Assembly (NCBI RefSeq): GCF_016820655.1
Contig: NZ_WSFT01000005.1
Coordinates: 1 to 64,000 of the forward strand
Direction of reading: 5' to 3'
DNA length: 64,000 bases
Source of the DNA: Anaeromonas frigoriresistens
GTDB lineage: Bacteria; Bacillota; Clostridia; Tissierellales; SIT17
The position numbers were made by a program, and so were the translations under genes. The notes under the pieces were generated by a model. That model had not been told where the DNA came from. It made no database searches and was given only the letters and a program-made list of their open reading frames with translations. Below are positions 1-9,508 of this stretch, in pieces. Positions within the stretch are counted from its first letter, which is position 1; every line of letters begins with the position of its first letter.

Positions 1-2
1 TG

Positions 3-44
3 CATACAATTAAAGCTGTAATGGTAGCAACATTAGGTGACTAA
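3..44 (+). CDS. C-terminal end of an unidentified gene (partial)
   Basis: Only the last 13 codons are inside the window, ending VMVATLGD and a TAA stop at 42-44. A strong Rho-independent terminator follows directly, which supports a real gene ending here. The fragment is too short to identify. Confidence 0.35.
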   Translation, partial: HTIKAVMVATLGD

Positions 45-52
45 TATAATGA

Positions 53-84
53 GAAAAGGATCTCTGATCCTTTTCTTTTTTTTT
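53..84 (+). terminator. Rho-independent terminator
   Basis: A 10-bp stem (GAAAAGGATC / GATCCTTTTC) with a 3-nt loop is followed by a run of nine T. It ends the upstream gene and isolates comEC. Confidence 0.9.
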
Positions 85-131
85 ATCTACAATAAATGAT
101 ATAATATTATAAAAAGTGGAGTATTATTATC

Positions 132-2555
132 ATGAAAAGACCATTCATTAATATCTTAATTCCCCTTATATTAGGAATAATATTTTTTTATTATACTCAG
201 ATTAAATCTTTGTTTATTTTATTGAGTTTATTTCTGATGTTCATTTTAATTTTATCTGTAAAAAATATAAGAAAAAGAGATATAATTTTATATATGATAG
301 TTTTTAATTGTGCTGGTTTATTACTTTATCAAAGTTTCAGTTCTAGTGAAATCACTGATTATTTAGATGAAGAGCTTGAAGTAGAAGTAATAATAAAAGA
401 AAAAATCAGAACTAATGAATATTACTCTGTTTATAACGGCAAAATTATTAAAGTATATAATGATAATAAACTTATTCCTTTAGCTGAAAAAACTATTGTA
501 AATTTAAAAATAGATCAAGACCTAGTATATGGAACTGTGATAAAGGGACAAGCTCAGATGACAAGTCCCAAATCTAACACTAATCCTGGTATATTTAATT
601 ATGCTAGATATCTTAATACAAAAAATATATACTCTATTGTTGAATTTAAAGAGGGTGAAGGTCAATCTATAGGGAGAGTACACTTAAGTAGGTTAGAAAA
701 AATTAAAATAGATACTAAGAAATATCTAAACACTTTCTTAAATAACACTTTAAAAGAAAGAAATGCTAGTATATTAAAAGGAATAATATTAGGAGAAGAT
801 TCATCAATAGAAAAGGATGATATTACCAAGTACAGAGAATTAGGTATAGCTCATATATTAGCTATTTCTGGTCTTCATATTGGTATAATTACAGGGTTTT
901 TATTATTTCTGTTGAAGTTGATAAATGTAGATTATAAATATTCTGTTTTAATTACTTTAATCTTTGTTGGCATATATGGATACATAGTCGATTATCCTCC
1001 TTCAATTCTTAGAGCTAGTATTATAATAGGATTTTTAATGATTTCTAGAGTTATATACCGGCGGCCTGATTATATAAATATCCTATCCTTTGTAGCATTA
1101 CTACTACTTATATATCAACCCTTATGGATTTTTGATGTAGGATTTCAATTATCTTTTATATGTACCTTCTCAATAATAGTATTGACTCCAAGAATTAATG
1201 ATACTATATTTGCCGATATAAGATTTGGAAAGTTTATAGCTCCTATACTTGCTGCACAAATTGGTATTGGACCTGTTTTGATATATTACTTTAATTACAT
1301 AACTCTAACTTCCTTAATAGCTAATCTAATATTAATTCCAATTTTATCATCTTTACTTATATTTGTTATTTTTGTCATAGGGTTATCTGTTATATCTATA
1401 AATATAGCTCAAATACTAATGATAATAGTAGATAATATATTGACATCTTTTGCTCATATTGTAGACCTTATACATAATTATTTAAATATAGTGATCTATC
1501 TACCATCTCTATCTATATTAGACATCCTTATATATTATTTTTTAGTATATATATTTGTAAATATGAAGGAACTAAAAAAAATTAGATATAGATATAAATT
1601 AGTGTTTTTTATTTCCTTTATTTTTTTAGTATTATGTCAGATTAAATACAACTCAACGAAATGGGCTGTTAACTTTATCGATGTAGGTCAAGGAGATAGT
1701 TCTCTAATACAAATAAAAGATAAAACCTTTCTTATAGATACTGGAGGTACAACATTTGGAGATTATGATATTGGGGAAAATATACTTATACCTTATCTAT
1801 TTAAAAAAGGAATTAATAAGATAGACGGGGTTTTTATAAGTCATTTTCATGAAGATCATACTGAGGGGCTAATTAGTCTATTAAAATCACCTAATATTAA
1901 AATAGACAATATATATTTTAACTCTAGAAATGAGAAGAATCACTTATATAAAGAAGTAAAATATTTAGCAAAGAAGAAAAGCGTTAAGATTCATCCTATT
2001 AACTTAATGTCTAAATTGAAAATATATGAAGATTATGAATTTAAACTATATACTTCTCGACAAAAAGATAATGATGAAGAAAATAATAATACAATGATAA
2101 TTTCTTTTAAATCAGATGAAAATAATATTCTTTTCATGGGAGATTCAGAGAAAGAACTAGAAAAAGAATATATAAAATTAAATAATGAGAAGTTTGATAT
2201 AGTTAAATTAGGACATCATGGTAGTAATACATCTACAGCCGAAGAATTCATCACTCACATAAGTCCTAAAGTGGCTATAATAAGTGTAGGAAACAATAGA
2301 TATGGTCATCCTCATCAAGAGGTTTTAAATAGACTTAGAAGTAAAAATATAAGGATATATAGAACAGATATGGAGGGACATATTTCTATTAAAGATGAAT
2401 TTGATAGTTTTAAGGTGTATGCCTATAGGGAGAGACATATTGGGTATTCACTATATGATATTGTTTTTATTATAATCTTTGGTATTCTTATATATATGAA
2501 TAATTTATATCTAAGGTTAATGAAACATACAAAGGAGAGAATTTATGACATATAA
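132..2555 (+). CDS. comEC: ComEC/Rec2-type DNA uptake channel protein
   Basis: Integral membrane protein of 807 residues, the usual ComEC length, expected to form the inner-membrane channel for transforming DNA. An N-terminal hydrophobic pair and a soluble segment (to about residue 200) are followed by the polytopic Competence domain (about 215-480), which carries ILAISGLHIG. The C-terminal metallo-beta-lactamase domain begins at VNFIDVGQGD (about 513). It keeps the metal-binding SHFHEDH motif (about 571-577) and LGHHGSN (about 692), so a nuclease-like site looks intact. The gene overlaps holA by 11 bases, as in related genomes. A GTGGAG site lies about 10 bases before the ATG. I see no comEA or comEB beside it; whether the cell is transformable cannot be told from this window. 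Confidence 0.95.
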   Translation: MKRPFINILIPLILGIIFFYYTQIKSLFILLSLFLMFILILSVKNIRKRDIILYMIVFNCAGLLLYQSFSSSEITDYLDEELEVEVIIKEKIRTNEYYSVYNGKIIKVYNDNKLIPLAEKTIVNLKIDQDLVYGTVIKGQAQMTSPKSNTNPGIFNYARYLNTKNIYSIVEFKEGEGQSIGRVHLSRLEKIKIDTKKYLNTFLNNTLKERNASILKGIILGEDSSIEKDDITKYRELGIAHILAISGLHIGIITGFLLFLLKLINVDYKYSVLITLIFVGIYGYIVDYPPSILRASIIIGFLMISRVIYRRPDYINILSFVALLLLIYQPLWIFDVGFQLSFICTFSIIVLTPRINDTIFADIRFGKFIAPILAAQIGIGPVLIYYFNYITLTSLIANLILIPILSSLLIFVIFVIGLSVISINIAQILMIIVDNILTSFAHIVDLIHNYLNIVIYLPSLSILDILIYYFLVYIFVNMKELKKIRYRYKLVFFISFIFLVLCQIKYNSTKWAVNFIDVGQGDSSLIQIKDKTFLIDTGGTTFGDYDIGENILIPYLFKKGINKIDGVFISHFHEDHTEGLISLLKSPNIKIDNIYFNSRNEKNHLYKEVKYLAKKKSVKIHPINLMSKLKIYEDYEFKLYTSRQKDNDEENNNTMIISFKSDENNILFMGDSEKELEKEYIKLNNEKFDIVKLGHHGSNTSTAEEFITHISPKVAIISVGNNRYGHPHQEVLNRLRSKNIRIYRTDMEGHISIKDEFDSFKVYAYRERHIGYSLYDIVFIIIFGILIYMNNLYLRLMKHTKERIYDI

Positions 2556-3582
2556 ACAAGTATTAAAGGATATAAAAAATAATGAATTAAAAAATGTATA
2601 TTTGTTTTTTGGAGAAGAAACATATTTGATTGATTTTTGTGTAGAGAAAATAAAAGAAAAATATATTTCTGTTTCATTTGAAACATTAAATTATATTAGT
2701 ATTGATGGTAAAGAATCAACAGTGTCTGATATAGTTAATGCTTCAGAAACCTTACCTTTTATGGCGGATAAAAAAATAGTTGTTGTAAATGAAGTGCCTT
2801 GGATTAAAGCTCAAGGTAAAAATGAAGACCTAGAAGAGTTAATAAATTATATTGATAACCCCAGTAATACCACTTGTTTAATTTTTATTAGTAAGACAGA
2901 GAGTATTGATAAGCGAAAGAAACTAATAAAGAAGATTAAACAGAATGAAGGATTAATAGAATTCTCTAGTATCAAGGGCCAGGATTTAAATAAATGGATA
3001 GATAAAACCTTCAAGAAAGAACAAAAGTTTATTAAAGAAAAGGAAATAAATAATTTTATAGAAGTAACTGGATACCTTGAACAAAATAGTAATAAAACTT
3101 TATATGATATGGAAAATGAAATTGAAAAAGTTTGTAACTACCTAGGTGATAGAGAAAGAGTAGAGTTGAAGGATATTGAAAATGTGTTAATTAAATCCCT
3201 CCATAGTAATATATTTGCCCTAGTAGATAGTATTGGAGAGATGAATTATAGTAAAGGTATATCAATATTTAATGAAATGACTCTTAATAATGAGCCTCAT
3301 CAATTAATTATTCATATGATAACTAGACAATTTAGATTATTACTTATGTCTAAGTTGCTTCATCAAAAAGGATATAGTATAGGTAATCTAGCAAAAAAGA
3401 TGGGAGTCCCTAGTTTTGTAGGTAGAAAATTAATTAATCAAAGTAATAATTTCTCTATAAAAGAATTAAGAGAAGGCTTAAATCAATGTTTAATTACTGA
3501 TAAGAATATAAAGACAGGAAAGATGGAGAGCGGTGTAGCTATAGAAGTACTTATAATGAATTTTAAAAATAATGATAAATAA
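2545..3582 (+). CDS. holA: DNA polymerase III subunit delta
   Basis: Clamp-loader delta subunit of 345 residues, which opens the beta sliding clamp. The N-terminus has the delta-family pattern YLFFGEETYLID and an AAA-like region without a working Walker A. The C-terminal helical collar domain includes the stretch HQLIIHMITRQFRLLL. The start overlaps the 3' end of comEC, and a GGAGAG site lies inside comEC, so the two are translationally coupled. The comEC-holA-rpsT order matches the B. subtilis comEC-yqeN-rpsT region. Identification rests on family pattern plus synteny. Confidence 0.93.
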   Translation: MTYKQVLKDIKNNELKNVYLFFGEETYLIDFCVEKIKEKYISVSFETLNYISIDGKESTVSDIVNASETLPFMADKKIVVVNEVPWIKAQGKNEDLEELINYIDNPSNTTCLIFISKTESIDKRKKLIKKIKQNEGLIEFSSIKGQDLNKWIDKTFKKEQKFIKEKEINNFIEVTGYLEQNSNKTLYDMENEIEKVCNYLGDRERVELKDIENVLIKSLHSNIFALVDSIGEMNYSKGISIFNEMTLNNEPHQLIIHMITRQFRLLLMSKLLHQKGYSIGNLAKKMGVPSFVGRKLINQSNNFSIKELREGLNQCLITDKNIKTGKMESGVAIEVLIMNFKNNDK

Positions 3583-3593
3583 AAAGATAAACA

Positions 3594-3620
3594 AAAAACT
3601 TCGGGAAACCCGAAGTTTTA
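3594..3620. terminator. Bidirectional terminator between holA and rpsT
   Basis: A 10-bp GC-containing stem, AAACTTCGGG / CCCGAAGTTT, with an AAA loop has T residues on the plus strand and an A tract on its 5' side. It can therefore stop holA transcription rightward and rpsT transcription leftward. Confidence 0.9.
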
Positions 3621-3631
3621 TATTTAAGTAA

Positions 3632-3895
3632 TTAAATAGCGTTATTAAGTCTTTTAGCTAGTTTGCTTACTTTTCTACTTGCAGTATTTTTATGCATAGT
3701 GTTCTTGTTAGCTGCTCTATCAAGGTTTTTCTCGATTTTTTTGAATAATTCTTTTGCTTCATCTATATTATTATTATCTAAAGCATTTTCAAATTTTTTA
3801 ATGTATGTTTTAATCGCAGACTTTCTCTTTCTATTCACCAAAGTTTTAGTTTCTATAACTTTAATTCTCTTTTTAGCTGATTTTATATTAGCCAT
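3632..3895 (-). CDS. rpsT: 30S ribosomal protein S20
   Basis: Small basic ribosomal protein of 87 residues that binds 16S rRNA. The N-terminus MANIKSAKKRIK and the helical, lysine-rich sequence ending SRKVSKLAKRLNNAI are typical of S20. It is the only leftward gene in the first half of the window, and its single-gene unit between holA and gpr is conserved in Bacillus and Clostridia. A strong GAAGGGGGTG site precedes the ATG, and its own promoter lies just upstream. Confidence 0.97.
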   Translation of the reverse strand: MANIKSAKKRIKVIETKTLVNRKRKSAIKTYIKKFENALDNNNIDEAKELFKKIEKNLDRAANKNTMHKNTASRKVSKLAKRLNNAI

Positions 3896-3932
3896 CAGGT
3901 TTCACCCCCTTCGAAATACGTTAACAAAAGCT

Positions 3933-3961
3933 ATTTTACCATAAAGGATATATAATTACAA
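3933..3961 (-). promoter_or_regulatory. Vegetative (sigma-A type) promoter of rpsT
   Basis: Read on the minus strand there is TTGTAA, a 17-base spacer, then TAAAAT, placed about 38 bases before the rpsT start. Spacing and boxes fit sigma-A. Confidence 0.75.
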
Positions 3962-4110
3962 GAAAAATATATGCTATTAATCATTACTAATTTATTTATA
4001 TAATATCCTAAAAATCAATCTATTAATCTTTTATATAGAATATTTATACCTAAATATAGCAATCATAATTATTAATAAGTTAGGTAGAATATCAAATTGG
4101 AGGGATATAG

Positions 4111-5085
4111 ATGTTTCAAATAAGAACAGATTTAGCAGTAGAAGCTAGAGAGATATATAATGAAGGGAAAGAACAAGAAGTTCCTGGTGTGGAAGTGGAG
4201 AGAGAAGAGCAAGAAGACTATACAATTACTAGAATAAAAATATTAAATGAATTAGGACAACAAAAATTAAATAAAAAGGTAGGAAGCTATGTAACTATAG
4301 AGTCCCCATCTCTTAAAAGAGCAGATCAAGATTTAAAAGACAATATAAGTAAAGTTTTAGCTAAAGAGTTAAAAGCAATAATAGCACCAAACAAACATAA
4401 GAAAGCCTTAATAGTTGGATTAGGAAATAGAAATGTAACTCCTGATGCACTGGGTCCAAAAGTAGTAGAAAAAGTTTTAGTAACTAGACACTTCTTTCAA
4501 GCCTATAATAAAACAGAAGATGAATCTATGGCGAATGTATCAGCTATTTCTCCAGGTGTTATGGGACTTACAGGAATAGAAACTGGAGAGATAATTAAAG
4601 GTATAGTGGAAAAAACTAATCCAGATATAGTTATTGCTGTAGATGCACTAGCTTCAAGAAACATGAGACACATAAGCTCTACAATTCAAATTTCTGATAC
4701 CGGTATAAGCCCTGGTTCAGGGGTAGGGAATAAAAGAAAGCCAATAAGTGCTGAATATTTAGGCGTTCCTGTAATTGCTGTAGGTATACCTACTGTAGTG
4801 GATGCAGCAACTTTAATAAATGATACAATAGGTTTAATAATTGGTGAAATGAAAAACCAAACTGAAGAAGGGCAAGAGTTCTACTCGTTATTAGAAGGAC
4901 TTAGCTCAAAAGATAAATATAGTCTCATTAAAGAAGTGCTCACTCCTTATATGGATAATGTTATGGTAACACCAAAAGAAGTAGATGATTTAATTAATGA
5001 TTTAAGTCAAGTTGTATCAAATGGTATTAATATTTCTGTACATCCAGGAATAGATTTAAAAGATGTAAATAGATACTTAAACTAA
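4111..5085 (+). CDS. gpr: Germination protease GPR (spore endopeptidase)
   Basis: GPR degrades the small acid-soluble DNA-binding proteins during spore germination. The 324-residue length fits the family. The N-terminal RTDLAVEA segment (about residues 5-12) resembles the propeptide/SASP-like cleavage region. The core has the family blocks LIVGLGNRNVTPDALGP, AVDALASR and SGVGNKR. A GGAGGG site precedes the ATG. The gene is expected to be expressed in the forespore (sigma-G in B. subtilis), but I could not pick out a convincing sigma-G promoter in the AT-rich upstream region. Its presence marks the organism as spore-forming. Confidence 0.96.
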   Translation: MFQIRTDLAVEAREIYNEGKEQEVPGVEVEREEQEDYTITRIKILNELGQQKLNKKVGSYVTIESPSLKRADQDLKDNISKVLAKELKAIIAPNKHKKALIVGLGNRNVTPDALGPKVVEKVLVTRHFFQAYNKTEDESMANVSAISPGVMGLTGIETGEIIKGIVEKTNPDIVIAVDALASRNMRHISSTIQISDTGISPGSGVGNKRKPISAEYLGVPVIAVGIPTVVDAATLINDTIGLIIGEMKNQTEEGQEFYSLLEGLSSKDKYSLIKEVLTPYMDNVMVTPKEVDDLINDLSQVVSNGINISVHPGIDLKDVNRYLN

Positions 5086-5109
5086 ACCCCAGCATATGGG
5101 GTTTTTTTA
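5084..5109 (+). terminator. Terminator after gpr
   Basis: The short stem AAACCCC / GGGGTTT with a 7-nt loop overlaps the gpr stop codon and is followed by a T run. Confidence 0.85.
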
Positions 5110-5210
5110 TTTGTAATAATTTAAAAATCATATTATATAAAAAATATGAATATATTTTATATAGTAAAAAGTGTAAAAAGTTATTTAATAGACTTCAGAG
5201 GAGTGGGAAA

Positions 5211-6482
5211 ATGAGAGTATACTATATTAAAGACAGGAGCATAATTTACATCCTAACTGCTATAATATGCCTAGTCATCATATTTATAGGAGTAAAGATA
5301 ATAAGTAATTTACAGTCTGAAGAGACTACCCAAAAAACAGTTGATGTTGTAGAAGTTTTTACTGGAAATAAAGAAAATTCAATAGTGATAGATGAAAGTG
5401 AAGATAATATAGAATACCAGAGTATAGAAGAACCTAATTTTTTTATGATGGTACTGGGTAAATCGAATGCTTTTATCAGAAGTATATATAATGAAAAATA
5501 TAAAAATAGCGATTTATTATCTCGACTAAAACAGACCTATATGATAGATTTAGAAATTGATCAGAAAATATTAAAGACACAATTACCAGCAATAGTTAGC
5601 ATGACAAACTTTGATAATGTGAAATTAGGTAATAGATTAAGTATTGCAAACAGAAGTAGTAATAAAGCAAATTCATATGAAGAATTAGAGACCTTTAATG
5701 AATTAGAAGTAGAAAGTGGTTATTCTCCCTTAGGGAATATAGCCTTTGTGGATGATAAATACGAAGAAGCTATACCAACTTCCGCAGCCGGGATATCAAG
5801 AGATGAGGCTATGAAAGCTATTGAAAGTATGGCAAAACCCAAAGCTATAAGTGTAGAGTCAAATAAACCATACGTTATGATATATCACACCCATGCCACT
5901 GAAGCATATGCACCAGTAAGTGGCGCTAGAAGCGAAGATAAAAAATATAATGTAGTAGGAATAGGAGATATGATTTCAGAGGAATTAAATAAAAGAGGTC
6001 ATGAAGTTAACCATGTAGAAAATTACCATGATCAACCTAGCTATACAGGGTCCTATGGTAGATCTCTATCTACAATAAAATCACAACTTAAAAAGGAAAA
6101 AAACCTAAAAGTATTGATAGATGTCCATAGAGATGGAGTGGCATCAGATGCCTCCTATTATGATAAAGCAAAAAAAGAAAGTGTAATTGAAATTGATGGT
6201 AAAAGAGTTGCTACCTTTTTTATGGTAGTGGGTAATGATACACCTAATAGAGATAAGATTGTACAATTTTCTAATTATATAAAAACTGTATCTGATATGC
6301 TATATCCAGGGTTATGTCGTAAACCTGTCATGAAACCTTATGGTAAGTTTAATCAATACATGAGTGACTATACATTGTTAATAGAAGTAGGGAGCAATTT
6401 AAACACTATAGAAGAAACTAGAGAAACAGCAAAATTAATTGGTGAGGTTCTAGATATAGCATTGAGGGGTATAACACAATAA
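5211..6482 (+). CDS. spoIIP: Stage II sporulation protein P
   Basis: SpoIIP is the amidase/endopeptidase of the SpoIIDMP engulfment complex, which strips septal peptidoglycan so that the mother cell can engulf the forespore. The protein has 423 residues. One N-terminal membrane anchor (about 10-32) is followed by a linker and an extracytoplasmic amidase domain. The metal-binding and catalytic residues lie in YHTHATEAY (about 223-231), and a late Glu lies in LLIEVGSN (about 387-394). It sits directly after gpr, as in B. subtilis. The start is preceded by GAGGAG. I see no clear terminator behind it; a new leader begins before lepB. Confidence 0.95.
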   Translation: MRVYYIKDRSIIYILTAIICLVIIFIGVKIISNLQSEETTQKTVDVVEVFTGNKENSIVIDESEDNIEYQSIEEPNFFMMVLGKSNAFIRSIYNEKYKNSDLLSRLKQTYMIDLEIDQKILKTQLPAIVSMTNFDNVKLGNRLSIANRSSNKANSYEELETFNELEVESGYSPLGNIAFVDDKYEEAIPTSAAGISRDEAMKAIESMAKPKAISVESNKPYVMIYHTHATEAYAPVSGARSEDKKYNVVGIGDMISEELNKRGHEVNHVENYHDQPSYTGSYGRSLSTIKSQLKKEKNLKVLIDVHRDGVASDASYYDKAKKESVIEIDGKRVATFFMVVGNDTPNRDKIVQFSNYIKTVSDMLYPGLCRKPVMKPYGKFNQYMSDYTLLIEVGSNLNTIEETRETAKLIGEVLDIALRGITQ

Positions 6483-6606
6483 TACTCCTTCTTTTTTTTT
6501 ATAATAAACAGTGCTATAATAGTACTATTGATGAATGGTTAAATAGTTTTTTATATTTAAGGTAAACCTATAAACTATTTGACTAGTATCTATCGGAGGT
6601 GCTATT

Positions 6607-7143
6607 TTGGGAGAAAATAACAAAGTTAAAAATGAGATGTTTGAATGGATTAAAAGTATTGCACTAGCTATAGTTATAGCTATAATAATAAAGACGTTTA
6701 TATTTGATACAACTTATGTTTTAGGTTACTCAATGTATCCTACGCTTCATGAAAAGGATAGATTGTTTACAAATAAAATAATCTATTTAATAGGAGAGCC
6801 AAAAAAGGGAGATATAGTTGTTTTAGAAGCTCCAGATGATCCAGATAAGGATTATATTAAGAGAGTAATAGGTACTGAAGGGGATTTAGTAGAAATTAAA
6901 GAAGGTATAGTATATGTTAACGGTAATCCAGTTAAAGAAAACTATATTGAAGGTGATATCTATACTCATAATGATTTGAAAATAAAAGTACCTGAAGAAG
7001 AAGTATTTTTATTAGGAGATAATAGAGTAGAAGGAGCTAGTAAAGATAGTAGGTACTTTGGAACAGTAGGTATTGATAGTGTAAATGGTAAAGCATTCTT
7101 TAGGTATTTTCCATTCAACGATAGATTTGGGATGTTGAAGTAA
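6607..7143 (+). CDS. lepB: Signal peptidase I
   Basis: Type I signal peptidase of 178 residues that removes Sec/Tat signal peptides on the outer membrane face. One N-terminal transmembrane segment (about 15-33) is followed by the catalytic serine in GYSMYPTL (Ser42) and the lysine base in DYIKRVIG (Lys85). The box GDNRVEGASKDSRYFG lies near the C-terminus. The start is TTG, chosen because CGGAGGTG is correctly spaced upstream. The roughly 120-base leader contains paired segments AAATAGTTT and AAACTATTT of unknown meaning. In B. subtilis this position between spoIIP and lepA does not hold a signal peptidase gene. Confidence 0.95.
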   Translation: MGENNKVKNEMFEWIKSIALAIVIAIIIKTFIFDTTYVLGYSMYPTLHEKDRLFTNKIIYLIGEPKKGDIVVLEAPDDPDKDYIKRVIGTEGDLVEIKEGIVYVNGNPVKENYIEGDIYTHNDLKIKVPEEEVFLLGDNRVEGASKDSRYFGTVGIDSVNGKAFFRYFPFNDRFGMLK

Positions 7144-7191
7144 ATGTATACTTATTAAAATCTGTGTCCATAATATCAGAGGGTGATGATT

Positions 7192-7503
7192 ATGGAGAGC
7201 AGATTAGAGAGATATTTAAAAGAAAAAGAACAAAAAAAGAAAAGCAGGAAAAAGTTCATAATAATACTAGTTTTGGTTTGTATTCTTTTCTTTGCCATTG
7301 CTGTAGTGAATAATAGTTTAGGGAATTATATAGAACTATCAGATGTTCATGTTTTTAATTATGAGTTTGAAGAATCTATTCATGAAATAGAAGTCTTCGG
7401 AAATAAATATGAAGTGGAACAAGATACAATTCATAATATATATAGTACATTTAAAAGTCCCTTTATTAACATTAAAAATTATATAAATGATATTATGGAA
7501 TAA
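7192..7503 (+). CDS. Small single-pass membrane protein of unknown function
   Basis: I do not recognise this protein. From the ATG at 7192 it has 103 residues: a very basic N-terminus rich in K and E (about 1-22), one hydrophobic segment (about 23-40), then an acidic extracytoplasmic tail of about 60 residues. The topology is probably N-in, C-out. The start at 7192 is preferred over the GTG at 7183 because AGAGGGTG is then properly spaced. It is 48 bases behind lepB and ends in a terminator, so the two are probably cotranscribed. A role near the signal peptidase is only a guess from position. Confidence 0.7.
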   Translation: MESRLERYLKEKEQKKKSRKKFIIILVLVCILFFAIAVVNNSLGNYIELSDVHVFNYEFEESIHEIEVFGNKYEVEQDTIHNIYSTFKSPFINIKNYINDIME

Positions 7504-7504
7504 A

Positions 7505-7532
7505 GGCGGACATTTGTCCGTCTTATTTTTTG
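7505..7532 (+). terminator. Terminator after the lepB unit
   Basis: The stem GGCGGAC / GTCCGTC, with one G-T pair, is followed by a T-rich tract. Confidence 0.8.
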
Positions 7533-7645
7533 TGATAAAATTAATAGGATAATCACCTTTATATTTACTTTAAAATACATATATGATATCCTACATTGTA
7601 GATAATAATGATAATAAACATTTTCCGGACTTAAGGAGGAACAGG

Positions 7646-9460
7646 ATGGATATACGAGAAAGAAGATCGAGAGTAAGAAATTTTTCAATAATTGCTCATA
7701 TAGATCATGGGAAATCAACATTAGCAGATAGATTAATTCAGAGCACAGGATTAATAACTGAAAGAGAAATGCAAGAGCAAGTTTTAGACAATATGGATTT
7801 AGAAAGAGAGAGAGGCATTACAATAAAGCTTCAAACAACTCGTTTAATATATAAAGCTAAAGATGGTAAGGAATATATCTTAAATCTTATAGATACTCCA
7901 GGCCATGTAGACTTTAACTATGAAGTATCTAGAAGTTTGGCAGCTTGTGAAGGCGCTATTTTAGTTGTAGATGCTGCTCAAGGTGTTGAAGCACAAACAC
8001 TGGCTAATGTGTACTTAGCATTAGAGCAAAACTTAGAAATTTTACCTGTAATAAACAAAATAGATTTACCAAGCGCTAGACCAGAAGAGGTAAAAAAAGA
8101 AGTTGAAGATGTTATTGGACTAGATTGTTCTGATGCCCCAATGATATCAGCAAAAGAAGGCTTAAATATAGAAGATGTTTTAGAAGATATAGTAAAAAAT
8201 GTTCCTGCACCTAAAGGAGATAATAGTGATCCTTTAAGAGCTCTTGTTTTTGACTCATACTATGATACTTATAAAGGCGTAATTGCAGATGTAAGAGTAA
8301 TGGATGGTCATATTAGGAAAGGCACAGAAATCGAAATGATGGCTACTGGTAAGAAGTTTGAAGTGACAGAGGTAGGAATATTCTCTCCTGGTATGGTACC
8401 TATAGACCAACTTAATGCAGGAGATGTTGGATATGTGTCTGCAAGTATTAAAAATGTAAAAGATGCAAGGGTTGGAGATACAATAACTGAAGCTAAAAAT
8501 AAAGCAGATGAAGCATTACCTGGATATAAAAAGGTTACTCCAATGGTATACTGTGGAATCTATCCTGCAGAGGGAGAAGACTACAATAATGTTAGAGATG
8601 CTTTAGAGAAATTACAGGTTAATGATGCAGCCTTAGCTTTTGAAGCAGAGACTTCCGTAGCATTAGGCTTTGGTTTTAGATGTGGATTTTTAGGATTACT
8701 ACACTTAGAGATAATTCAAGAGAGATTAGAAAGAGAATTTGACTTAAATATTGTTACTACAGCTCCTAGTGTAATATATAAAGTAGCAAAAACTAATGGA
8801 GAGTTTTTTGAGATTCAAAATCCTACTAATATGCCAGATCCTCAAGAAATTGAATATATGGAAGAGCCTATAGTAGAGGCTTCTATAATGACTCCTACTG
8901 ATTACGTAGGTCCTGTAATGGAATTATGTCAAGGTAGAAGAGCTGAATTTAAGAATATGGAGTATCTAGAGGAAACAAGAGTAGTTATGCATTATGATAT
9001 ACCTTTAAACGAAGTTATATATGACTTCTTTGACGCATTAAAGTCAAAAACCAAAGGGTATGCTTCCTTTGACTATGAATTAAAAGGGTATAAACGTTCA
9101 GAGTTAGTTAAATTAGATATATTAATAAACAAAGAACTGGTTGATGCCTTTTCAATAATAGCCCACGAAGATAAAGCCTATGAAAGAGGAAGAATGATTA
9201 CTGAAAAGCTTAAAGACGTAATACCTCGACATATGTTTGCAGTACCGATTCAAGCAAGTATAGGTAATAAGGTAATAGCTAGAGAAACCATCAGAGCCTT
9301 AAGAAAAGACGTATTATCAAAATGTTATGGTGGAGATATAAGTAGAAAGAAAAAGTTATTAGAAAAACAAAAAGAGGGTAAGAAGAGAATGAGACAAGTA
9401 GGAAGTGTAGAAGTACCTCAAGATGCTTTTCTTGCAGTTCTTAAATTTGAAGATAAATAA
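7646..9460 (+). CDS. lepA: Elongation factor 4 (LepA), ribosomal back-translocase GTPase
   Basis: Translational GTPase of 604 residues acting on stalled or mis-translocated ribosomes. The G-domain motifs are [17 protein letters not shown] and NKIDLP. The C-terminal LepA-specific domain ends in basic residues ([18 protein letters not shown]), a known hallmark. The start at 7646 ([14 protein letters not shown]) is chosen because AAGGAGGAACAGG directly precedes it. The reading frame stays open 21 codons further upstream without a ribosome site. Confidence 0.97.
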   Translation: MDIRERRSRVRNFSIIAHIDHGKSTLADRLIQSTGLITEREMQEQVLDNMDLERERGITIKLQTTRLIYKAKDGKEYILNLIDTPGHVDFNYEVSRSLAACEGAILVVDAAQGVEAQTLANVYLALEQNLEILPVINKIDLPSARPEEVKKEVEDVIGLDCSDAPMISAKEGLNIEDVLEDIVKNVPAPKGDNSDPLRALVFDSYYDTYKGVIADVRVMDGHIRKGTEIEMMATGKKFEVTEVGIFSPGMVPIDQLNAGDVGYVSASIKNVKDARVGDTITEAKNKADEALPGYKKVTPMVYCGIYPAEGEDYNNVRDALEKLQVNDAALAFEAETSVALGFGFRCGFLGLLHLEIIQERLEREFDLNIVTTAPSVIYKVAKTNGEFFEIQNPTNMPDPQEIEYMEEPIVEASIMTPTDYVGPVMELCQGRRAEFKNMEYLEETRVVMHYDIPLNEVIYDFFDALKSKTKGYASFDYELKGYKRSELVKLDILINKELVDAFSIIAHEDKAYERGRMITEKLKDVIPRHMFAVPIQASIGNKVIARETIRALRKDVLSKCYGGDISRKKKLLEKQKEGKKRMRQVGSVEVPQDAFLAVLKFEDK

Positions 9461-9485
9461 AATGCACACATTTGTGTGCATTTTC
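9459..9485 (+). terminator. Terminator after lepA
   Basis: A 12-bp palindrome pair AAAATGCACACA / TGTGTGCATTTT begins at the lepA stop codon and ends in a T stretch. Confidence 0.8.
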
Positions 9486-9508
9486 TAATTGTAAATAGGA
9501 GGGTTGAA

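Noticed and set aside
3663-3944. 93-codon plus-strand frame opposite rpsT
   Set aside because: It is the mirror of the S20 gene, lacks a ribosome site, and is composed of the hydrophobic residues expected from antisense of a Lys-rich gene.
7479-7721. 80-codon minus-strand frame between the small membrane-protein gene and lepA
   Set aside because: No ribosome site or recognisable domain; it crosses a terminator and the strong lepA ribosome site.
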